Position numbers and translations under genes: made by a program. Positions 1 to 5,639 of a stretch of DNA of 6,260 bases are shown here, in pieces. The stretch comes from JAWVZY01 sp033721955 (GTDB taxonomy: Bacteria > Patescibacteriota > Minisyncoccia > Spechtbacterales > 2-12-FULL-38-22): assembly GCA_033721955.1 (NCBI GenBank), contig JAWVZY010000040.1, forward strand, positions 1 through 6,260. The letters run 5' to 3'. The notes under the pieces were generated by a model that did no database searches, was not told the DNA's origin, and saw only the letters and a list, made by a program, of their open reading frames with translations. Numbering within the stretch: position 1 is the first letter of the stretch; each line of letters begins with the position of its first letter.

Positions 1-975
1 CTTAAAAATTATAAACCGGGGACACTCGAACCTGTAAAGGCGGTTGATATAGCGCAAAATCATATTGTAAAAGAACGCGTAAAAAAGGAGCTCGGTATTG
101 TTGGCCTTGGTAAAATGGGCAGTAATTTAGCCGAATCTTTAAAAGAAAAGGGGTGGTTTATTGTAGGATATGATAAAAATATTATAAATCTTGAATGGGA
201 AGGCATGCATATTTCAAATTCCATAAAAGAAGCGATTGAAAGATTAACTAAACCAAGAGTGCTTTGGACAATGGTGCCTCATGGCGTTTTAGATAGTGTG
301 CTTTTTGAAAATGGCGGGTTGTCAGAGTTATTAGAGGAAGGCGATACAATAATTGATGGAGGAAATAATTTTTATAAGGACTCAGCTCGCAGGTACAAAA
401 AATTAAAACAAAAAGGAATTAATTTTATTGATGTAGGGGTTTCGGGTGGTCCTGAAGGAGCGCGATACGGCGCGTCTTTAATGATAGGAGGTGATAGAAA
501 AACTTTTGAGCATTTTGAGCAGTTATTTTATGATGTTGCGCGTGAAGGCGGGTATGAATTTTTTGAAGGCGCAGGGGCAGGCCATTTTGTAAAAGCAATT
601 CATAACGGTATAGAATATGGGATGATGCAGAGTATTGCCGAGGGTTTTACTGTATTGAAGAAATCAAAATATAATTTGGACTTAAATAAAATTGCAAGTG
701 TGTATAGTCACGGAAGTGTTATTGAATCTCGGCTTATCGAGTGGTTGCATGGTGCTTTTGAGCTTTACGGTGAAAATCTTAATGCAGCATCTGGTTCTGT
801 AGGTCATGGTGAAACTGCAAATTGGACATTGCAGGCAGCAGAAGATCTTGATCTTAGAACAAAGATAATTGAAGAAGCTCTTAAATTTCGTGAGCAAAGC
901 GAAAAAAACCCCAGCTATACGGGGAAAATATTAACTGCGCTTAGAAACCAATTTGGCGGGCATCCTCTCAAGTAA
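1..975 (+). CDS. gnd: 6-phosphogluconate dehydrogenase, decarboxylating, short form; apparently fused to the C-terminus of glucose-6-phosphate dehydrogenase (5' partial)
   Basis: Oxidises 6-phosphogluconate to ribulose-5-phosphate and CO2 in the cytosolic pentose phosphate pathway. Seen: Rossmann motif GLGKMG at bases 103-120; DGGNNFYKDS; VSGGPEG and LMIGGD; the catalytic segment KAIHNGIEYG with the Lys codon at 592-594; and the family C-terminal signature ALRNQFGGH just before the TAA. The Gnd part is about 300 residues, normal for the short (GndA/YqeC-like) form rather than the ~470-residue form. Asp after the second strand (VGYDKN) suggests NAD+ rather than NADP+ preference (inference). 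The frame is open from base 1, with no ATG, GTG or TTG before 115. The ATG at 115 lies inside the glycine loop and would destroy the cofactor site, so it is not the start. Codons 4-18 read YKPGTLEPVKAVDIA, resembling the GlgA-independent E. coli Zwf C-terminus (YQAGTWGPVASVAMI), hence the fusion proposal. Gnd identity is near certain; the fusion is probable. Confidence 0.93.
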   Translation, partial: LKNYKPGTLEPVKAVDIAQNHIVKERVKKELGIVGLGKMGSNLAESLKEKGWFIVGYDKNIINLEWEGMHISNSIKEAIERLTKPRVLWTMVPHGVLDSVLFENGGLSELLEEGDTIIDGGNNFYKDSARRYKKLKQKGINFIDVGVSGGPEGARYGASLMIGGDRKTFEHFEQLFYDVAREGGYEFFEGAGAGHFVKAIHNGIEYGMMQSIAEGFTVLKKSKYNLDLNKIASVYSHGSVIESRLIEWLHGAFELYGENLNAASGSVGHGETANWTLQAAEDLDLRTKIIEEALKFREQSEKNPSYTGKILTALRNQFGGHPLK

Positions 976-987
976 ATATCTGTTTTT

Positions 988-1773
988 ATGAAGAAAGTTT
1001 TAAATATTTATAAACCCATTGGCTTTACTCCCCTGCAAGCGGTAGAGAAATTTAAAGAACAAAACCCCAAATATAAAGATGTTAAAATGACATACGCAGG
1101 ACGCCTGGATCCTATGGCTGAGGGTGTACTTTTAGTTTTAGTAGACAAAGAACTCAAAGAACAGAGAAAATATTGGGAGCTTGATAAAGAATATATAGCA
1201 GATATACTTTTTGGTTTTTCCACCGATACCTATGATATACTTGGTTTAGTAAATTCTAACAAGTATCACGCCAAGACATTGCCTCCAAAAACTACCCCGG
1301 ATAAAGCAGGGCTTAACCAGATGTTGAACGAATATAAGGGCACATATACGTTTCAACTGCCGCCTTATTCTTCTAAGCGTATAAAAGGCAAGCCGCTTTT
1401 TTGGTGGGCTCGCAGGAATCGCCTAAATGAGATAGAAATACCTCAAAAAACAGTGCAAATTTATGAAATAGAGCTTTTAGATACTAAAAATATTAAAAAA
1501 GAAATTTTAGAGAAAGAAATTTTAAAAAAACTGGAAATAGTTAAAGGCGATTTTCGGCAGAATAAAATAAAAAATGCCTGGAAAAAAGCATTTAAACATA
1601 CACAACAAAAAGAATTTTTAAGCGCACAGATACGTATAAAATGTTCAAGCGGCACTTACATACGCTCTATTGCGCATGAATTAGGGCAAAAAGCCGATAC
1701 AGGTGCAGTGCTTATAGGTCTTAAACGAACACAGGTAGATAAATATATTGTAGAAAATTCATTAAAGCTTTAG
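988..1773 (+). CDS. truB: tRNA pseudouridine-55 synthase TruB
   Basis: Isomerises U55 to pseudouridine in the T-loop of tRNAs. Seen in 261 residues: YKPIGFTP near the N-terminus (family DKPxGxTS); the catalytic loop AGRLDPMAEGVL with nucleophile Asp41; KEYIADILFG with the conserved Tyr69; FSTDTYDILG; QLPPYSSKRIKGKPLFWWAR at 124-142; and SSGTYIRSIAHELG at 220-233 with Arg226. All key residues are present. The chain ends soon after the GLKRT motif, so a C-terminal PUA domain is lacking or minimal. A Lys-rich insert at about 165-212, containing VKGDFRQ, separates the two halves of the catalytic domain; I associate this style with Patescibacteria (recollection, not checked). The start is the first ATG, 12 bases after the gnd stop, with no Shine-Dalgarno. 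It is probably co-transcribed with gnd. The next in-frame Met (34) would remove the N-terminal motif. Confidence 0.95.
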   Translation: MKKVLNIYKPIGFTPLQAVEKFKEQNPKYKDVKMTYAGRLDPMAEGVLLVLVDKELKEQRKYWELDKEYIADILFGFSTDTYDILGLVNSNKYHAKTLPPKTTPDKAGLNQMLNEYKGTYTFQLPPYSSKRIKGKPLFWWARRNRLNEIEIPQKTVQIYEIELLDTKNIKKEILEKEILKKLEIVKGDFRQNKIKNAWKKAFKHTQQKEFLSAQIRIKCSSGTYIRSIAHELGQKADTGAVLIGLKRTQVDKYIVENSLKL

Positions 1774-1797
1774 AAACATGTGTTTTCATGTTATAAT
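1769..1797 (+). promoter_or_regulatory. Sigma-70-type extended -10 promoter for the 11-mer repeat protein gene
   Basis: A perfect TATAAT lies at 1792-1797, preceded by TG at 1789-1790 (TGtTATAAT, an extended -10). A TTTAGA at 1769-1774, four of six matches to TTGACA, is 17 bases upstream. Transcription would begin near 1804, giving a leader of roughly 78 bases. The -35 overlaps the truB stop codon, so the gene can be expressed independently of the gnd-truB unit. A six-base inverted repeat (AACATG at 1775-1780, CATGTT at 1787-1792) fills the spacer and touches the -10; it could be an operator. Confidence 0.65.
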
Positions 1798-1819
1798 GTA
1801 AGCAAGTTAGAAAGGTCTC

Positions 1820-1843
1820 TCCTTGTCTAAACATAGACAAGGA
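1820..1843 (+). promoter_or_regulatory. Leader hairpin in the 5' UTR of the repeat protein gene
   Basis: Bases 1820-1829 (TCCTTGTCTA) and 1834-1843 (TAGACAAGGA) are perfect reverse complements around the loop AACA, giving a 10-bp stem. No T-run follows on either strand, so this is not a standard intrinsic terminator. It sits about 16 bases into the predicted transcript and ends 38 bases before the start codon. It may stabilise the mRNA 5' end or bind a regulator. The structure is certain; its function is not known. Confidence 0.6.
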
Positions 1844-1881
1844 ACGTAAAATCTTACTCTTAATTTTAAACTATATACAAT

Positions 1882-2454
1882 ATGGTATTTTCACTTATTA
1901 ACAAATTAGTTGACGGCGTTAAAGGTGGCGTGAAGGGTGCTCTTGAGGGAGTATCTGATATAGGTAGCGCTATTGTAAGTTCTGTAAAAGATGCTGCAGT
2001 AAACACATTAAAGGGTGTTGGCGATGTAGCATCGCAAACACTTAATTCAGCGGCGTCCATTGTAAAGGGAGCTGTTGGCGGTGTTGCAGATGTTGGAGAA
2101 GCTACAGTCAGCGCTGTCCGCAAAGTAGTTCGCGGAACTATTGAAGGAGTTATGGAATCCGGAGGAAAACAAGATGAGGCGGTGCGCGGAGCTGTAGGAC
2201 AAGCTCTGCATAGCGCTAAAGATCTGGGTCTTAATGTCGCAGACACAGCAGTTGAAGCGGTAAAAGGTTCTGTTGGCGCTGTTAAGCAAGTTGGCGGTGA
2301 TACAGCAGATGCTACAAAATCAGCTGTTATGGCAGCGTTAAATGCTGCAAAAGATATTGGCGGTGAAACTTATGAAGCAGTTGCAGGTTCTCTTTCAGAG
2401 GGCGTGGAAGGTGCAAAAGACATCGTTGATGCCGCACGAGGTAAAAATGAATAA
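1882..2454 (+). CDS. Hendecad (11-residue) repeat amphipathic helical protein, synuclein/LEA-like
   Basis: I do not recognise a named family. Seen: 190 residues with no Pro, Cys or Trp; by hand count Gly, Ala and Val make up 91 of them. Residues 10-185 split into 16 consecutive 11-mers without a single insertion or deletion, starting at residues 10, 21, 32 and so on to 175. Typical units are VDGVKGGVKGA, LEGVSDIGSAI, LKGVGDVASQT, VGGVADVGEAT and LNAAKDIGGET. Column 1 is mostly V/L/I, column 3 G/A/S, column 4 V/A, and column 6 often acidic. A clearer 22- and 44-residue super-period is visible: DIG, DVG, DLG and DIG at residues 26, 70, 114 and 158. Eleven-residue periodicity makes a long amphipathic 11/3 helix, as in alpha-synuclein, perilipins, apolipoproteins and group 3 LEA proteins. 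Lipid binding or stress protection is inference. There is no signal peptide or obvious membrane span. The start is the first ATG, with no Shine-Dalgarno. It is monocistronic: own promoter and own terminator. Confidence 0.85.
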   Translation: MVFSLINKLVDGVKGGVKGALEGVSDIGSAIVSSVKDAAVNTLKGVGDVASQTLNSAASIVKGAVGGVADVGEATVSAVRKVVRGTIEGVMESGGKQDEAVRGAVGQALHSAKDLGLNVADTAVEAVKGSVGAVKQVGGDTADATKSAVMAALNAAKDIGGETYEAVAGSLSEGVEGAKDIVDAARGKNE

Positions 2455-2482
2455 ATAAGGACACTTTGAGTGTTATTATTTT

Positions 2483-2513
2483 AAAATACCCCTTTTTCTA
2501 GGGGTATTTTTTT
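2483..2513 (+). terminator. Intrinsic terminator between convergent genes
   Basis: AAAATACCCC (2483-2492) pairs perfectly with GGGGTATTTT (2501-2510) around an 8-base loop, and a run of seven T occupies 2507-2513. It ends the repeat-protein transcript on the plus strand. Read on the minus strand the same stem is followed by only a short T tract, so it may also terminate, less efficiently, the GH57 transcript arriving from the other side. Its T-run touches the GH57 stop codon (2512-2514). Confidence 0.88.
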
Positions 2514-3996
2514 ATCTGATTCTATCTTCACTTTGTCCTCCTCTTAATTTTTTGTATTTTTCTTTATATTTATCCATTAGTTTTTCAATTTCTCCCGGCA
2601 GAATTTTATTTCGCAACATATCTGTCACATGCATGGCATCATAAATATCATTTTTTGTTTCAAGTTTCCAAATAGCATTTGACCAGGTTGCAGCTTCTTC
2701 ATAATTACGTTTTTCGGCTGCTTTATCCCTTTCTTTTTCCATAAATTCAATAAATGCATCATAAACCTCGGGTTTACCTGCCTCAAGAGTACGTTCTTTA
2801 AAAGGAATTCTTACAGCTTCCTTAGCTTCTTTATCCGCTTTTCTTATTCTGCCCTCTCTTTGCCACTTAAAGGCCGTAAATACAATATCTTCATAGAGAT
2901 TTTTTGCTTTTTGTATGGATTTTTTATTGCTTTTAAGTGTGTTAATGACATCCATAAGCTCCCAGGCGCCTTGTTCTATCATTTCTATACTCCACCATGG
3001 GCGATTTGAAGCCCAAAAAAATTGATCTGATGCAACTGCGTGGTCAAGCTTTTCTCTGGCCTTTTTATATCCGGATGCGTTTTTATTTTTATGTACTTCA
3101 TCTATGACAAGAGCAAGAAGTTCATGTTGTTTTTGGTGGATTTCATTCTCGCTATCATCCCAGGAATGATATTCCATGTCTTCTTCCATATCTAACTCAC
3201 TTGCAGCCCATGTGCTATCTGAGGGAACTATAGAATCCTTGGGTGGGAATAACTTAGGAACCTCTGATGCAAAAATATGCTGAGGTATATTAGATTTACA
3301 AAGTCCGAATATAAATTCTTCTAAGCCCGGCCTATGATGCCCGAATGTCTCCCCATCCATGCCCGTTATTATATATTCGTCTCCGGCAAATTTGTCTCCG
3401 ACCGCATCAAAAAAAGTTTTAGGATCTTTTGCAAGCGCGCTTGCTATAAGGTTAGAAGCCCTTCGCTCCCTAAATAGTGGAATTAAAGGTTCGGCACCTT
3501 CGATGGTATAGGTTTTATTATAGGGAACTTCTTCCACTTTTTTATTGTAAGCTATTTCATCGATTAAAATTGCTTTATAACCCATTTGAGCTACAACTTC
3601 AGCAACTTTATGACTGTAAGCCATTTCAGGAGGAAAGAAAACAGAGGGGCGGTAAATATCTCCAAAAATTGAACGATTTGCTTCTCTATTTAGTTCTATT
3701 TGTCTTTTTATTTCATCTTTGGGAAGAAACGGCAAAAAGGCATGGTATTTTGATGTTTCTGTAAATTCAAGTTGTCCCCTTTCAGCCAATGTTCGTATAT
3801 CATCAATAATATCTTTATAACCTTTTGCAACAAGCAATTCGCTGAGAGCACCGCTTATATTCAATGTTATACGCGCCTGCTTTATTTTAAGCATACCGTT
3901 AAAAAGCCGCCTATAGCTTTGGTTGGCGACCATATTTAGGATGTCTTCAGCTTGATTAGCAGGCTGATATATATGTAAAAAATTAACCCATTTCAT
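2512..3996 (-). CDS. Glycoside hydrolase family 57 protein (alpha-amylase / 4-alpha-glucanotransferase type)
   Basis: Probably hydrolyses or transfers alpha-1,4-glucan chains. Seen in 494 residues: the N-terminal GH57 motif HIYQP (His8); TETSKYHAFLP at 79-89; FFPPEMAYS at 120-128, where Glu124 fits the catalytic nucleophile; GMDGETFGHHRP at 212-223, where Asp214 fits the acid/base; and WASNRPWWS in the helical C-terminal half. No signal peptide is visible, so it is likely cytosolic. Residues about 418-446 (KAAEKRNYEEAATWSNAIWK within it) resemble a UVR-type helical hairpin, followed by a highly charged Lys/Glu-rich tail. The ATG overlaps the last 14 bases of glgA, implying an operon with translational coupling; there is no Shine-Dalgarno. 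Known GH57 activities include amylase, glucanotransferase, branching enzyme and amylopullulanase, and exact activity cannot be read from these motifs. The glgA neighbour supports a storage-glucan role. Confidence 0.88.
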   Translation of the reverse strand: MKWVNFLHIYQPANQAEDILNMVANQSYRRLFNGMLKIKQARITLNISGALSELLVAKGYKDIIDDIRTLAERGQLEFTETSKYHAFLPFLPKDEIKRQIELNREANRSIFGDIYRPSVFFPPEMAYSHKVAEVVAQMGYKAILIDEIAYNKKVEEVPYNKTYTIEGAEPLIPLFRERRASNLIASALAKDPKTFFDAVGDKFAGDEYIITGMDGETFGHHRPGLEEFIFGLCKSNIPQHIFASEVPKLFPPKDSIVPSDSTWAASELDMEEDMEYHSWDDSENEIHQKQHELLALVIDEVHKNKNASGYKKAREKLDHAVASDQFFWASNRPWWSIEMIEQGAWELMDVINTLKSNKKSIQKAKNLYEDIVFTAFKWQREGRIRKADKEAKEAVRIPFKERTLEAGKPEVYDAFIEFMEKERDKAAEKRNYEEAATWSNAIWKLETKNDIYDAMHVTDMLRNKILPGEIEKLMDKYKEKYKKLRGGQSEDRIR

Positions 3997-5542
3997 CGTG
4001 TTTTATAGTTGGCTTTTGCTTGCGCGAGTATAATTGTAACGCTTTTGTAAATAGTTTATCGTATTGCTCAGCTGAGCGTTCCCAAGATAGATCTTTATTC
4101 ATGGCTCTTTCCTGTAATTTTTGCCATACTTTTTTATGGCGAAATGTTTCATAAGCTCGTATAGTGGTCACAAGCAAAGAATGAGGATCGGGACGCTCAA
4201 AAACAAAGCCGGTACCTGTATTTTTCTCGGGATTGAAGTTATCCACCGAATCAGCTAGGCCGCCTGTTTTGCGTACAACAGGTATTGCTCCGTATCGCAT
4301 TGCCTCCATCTGTATAAGTCCGCATGGCTCAAATTTAGAAGGTACAAGCACAACATCAGCTCCGGCAAATACTTTATGTGGCAGAATATTATCAAATTTT
4401 AGATGTGTAGCGACTTGCTGTGGAAATTTTTCTTCAAGTTCTTTAAAGTATGACATTATACCTCTATCGCCCTCACCTACAACAACAAGCTGAATAGGCA
4501 GTTCATGGAGCAGGGTTTCTGTAATAGATGTTAGCATATCAAGCCCTTTTTGGTGGTCAAGTCGCGAAACAACTCCCATTAAAAATGCATCCTTTTTTTC
4601 AGGAAGTCCAAAATGAGATTGAAGCGCAGATTTATTTTTAGCTCTTGCGCCTAACTTTTTGGCAGAAAAAGGATGAGCTACAGCAGGATCATTAGTAGGA
4701 TCCCATTTATCATGGTCTATACCGTTTAAAATACCACTAACAACTGCCCTTCGCTCTAAAAGTAAGTTATGCAGACCCTCCCCCATTTCTTCGGTCATTA
4801 TCTCTTTGGCATATGTGGGAGATACTGTATTTATCATATCAGCATACATAATACCTCTGCGCATTGAATTTAACTTTTTAAGCCGTTCATCGCTAAATTC
4901 GGGTATAGCAGAATGTCCATCGTCATAATCCATTTCTTGCACAAAACGGTGGTCAAACATGCCTTGAAAAGCAAGATTGTGTATGGAAAATACAGTTGCT
5001 ATACCGGAAAGTTTAGGGTCATTTTTGTACACCGTTTTTAAATAATTGGGCAAAAGTCCTGTCATCCAATCTGAGGCCACTATAATATCAGGCGTCCATT
5101 CATTTTGTTGGCGGATAAATTCCAAAGCACCCCGTGATAAAAGCGCAAATCGAATATGATCATCAGAATATTCATAAACATTTGCGCGTTGTTCATAATA
5201 TTCTTGATTTTCCAAAAAATAAGCTGTTACGGGACCATCTTTTTTGTCGCCGTCAAATTTCTTTATATTACATATAATATCTTTTTCTGAGCTTTTATGA
5301 TTTGTAGGAACTCTCAATCCCTTGACTTTATTGGTTAATTGATAAAGTTCAGGATCAACACACAGATAGCGGGGTATAAAAATACGCGCGTCATGCCCTA
5401 TATCGCGCAATGCACGCGGCAGGGAGTACATAACCGAACCTAAACCGCCCACCCTTGCAAAGGGGGCTGCCTCAGATGCCACAAAAAGTATATTTTTTTG
5501 CTTTTTGCGATCAAAAATGTTCGGTTTCATGGCTGCTGCCAT
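3983..5542 (-). CDS. glgA: Glycogen synthase, GT5 family
   Basis: Adds glucose from ADP-glucose (or another NDP-glucose) to the non-reducing end of an alpha-1,4-glucan in the cytosol. Seen in 519 residues: NILFVASEAAPFARVGGLG at 17-35, covering the KxGGL-type loop; SDWMTGLLPNYL at 157-168; SIHNLAFQGMFD at 186-197; VSPTYAKEI; NGIDHDKWDP at 273-282; VVSRLDHQKGLD at 324-335 opening the second GT-B domain; VVVGEGDRG; the catalytic SKFEPCGLIQMEAMRYG at 402-418 with Glu405; and KTGGLADSV at 425-433. The chain is slightly longer than the usual ~480, through an N-terminal extension and a basic tail. The loop reads RVGGLGSV rather than KTGGLGDV, so Arg30 replaces the usual Lys and Ser36 the usual Asp. 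Starts at residue 1 (5542) and residue 5 (5530) are both possible; neither has a Shine-Dalgarno. It is first in a pair with the overlapping GH57 gene. No glgC is in the window, so the sugar donor is uncertain. Confidence 0.94.
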   Translation of the reverse strand: MAAAMKPNIFDRKKQKNILFVASEAAPFARVGGLGSVMYSLPRALRDIGHDARIFIPRYLCVDPELYQLTNKVKGLRVPTNHKSSEKDIICNIKKFDGDKKDGPVTAYFLENQEYYEQRANVYEYSDDHIRFALLSRGALEFIRQQNEWTPDIIVASDWMTGLLPNYLKTVYKNDPKLSGIATVFSIHNLAFQGMFDHRFVQEMDYDDGHSAIPEFSDERLKKLNSMRRGIMYADMINTVSPTYAKEIMTEEMGEGLHNLLLERRAVVSGILNGIDHDKWDPTNDPAVAHPFSAKKLGARAKNKSALQSHFGLPEKKDAFLMGVVSRLDHQKGLDMLTSITETLLHELPIQLVVVGEGDRGIMSYFKELEEKFPQQVATHLKFDNILPHKVFAGADVVLVPSKFEPCGLIQMEAMRYGAIPVVRKTGGLADSVDNFNPEKNTGTGFVFERPDPHSLLVTTIRAYETFRHKKVWQKLQERAMNKDLSWERSAEQYDKLFTKALQLYSRKQKPTIKHDEMG

Positions 5543-5544
5543 TA

Positions 5545-5578
5545 TTTACATTATATATGTAAAAAAAGGGTTTTACCA
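5545..5578 (-). promoter_or_regulatory. Putative glgA promoter with overlapping palindrome
   Basis: On the minus strand a perfect TATAAT lies at plus positions 5555-5550, immediately before the glgA ATG at 5542. A weak -35 (TGGTAA, three of six matches) lies 17 bases upstream at 5578-5573. The start point would fall at or next to the start codon, so the transcript would be leaderless or nearly so. An inverted repeat TTTACAT-tatat-ATGTAAA (5545-5563) covers the -10 and could be a repressor site. The weak -35 and AT-richness limit confidence. Confidence 0.4.
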
Positions 5579-5580
5579 GC

Positions 5581-5607
5581 AAAAAAGCGGCATTTTCACC
5601 ACTTTTT
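5581..5607 (-). terminator. Probable intrinsic terminator after glgP
   Basis: Read on the minus strand, AAAAAGTGG (5607-5599) pairs with CCGCTTTTT (5590-5582) through nine pairs including one U-G wobble, with an 8-base loop. The descending arm ends in six T. It lies 32 bases past the glgP stop and before the putative glgA promoter. This suggests glgP and glgA-GH57 are separate or partly attenuated transcription units. The stem is AT-rich, so efficiency is uncertain. Confidence 0.6.
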
Positions 5608-5639
5608 GTTTTATTTTATCTATTTTTAGCAGTTTTACC

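Noticed and set aside
115..117. ATG at 115 as the start of gnd
   Set aside because: It is the Met inside GLGKMG; starting here would remove the first beta strand and half the cofactor loop. The homologous frame continues upstream.
1866..2246. A 126-residue open frame on the minus strand across the repeat gene
   Set aside because: It is antisense to the repeat gene, rich in Pro/Thr/Ser as expected from complementing Gly/Ala codons, and has no independent support.
2461..2473. Small inverted repeat ACACT-ttg-AGTGT before the terminator
   Set aside because: Only a five-base stem with a three-base loop and no T-run; chance is likely next to a much stronger terminator.
4233..4493. Plus-strand open frame inside glgA
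   Set aside because: It is a shadow of a strongly conserved GT5 coding region; no promoter or family resemblance.
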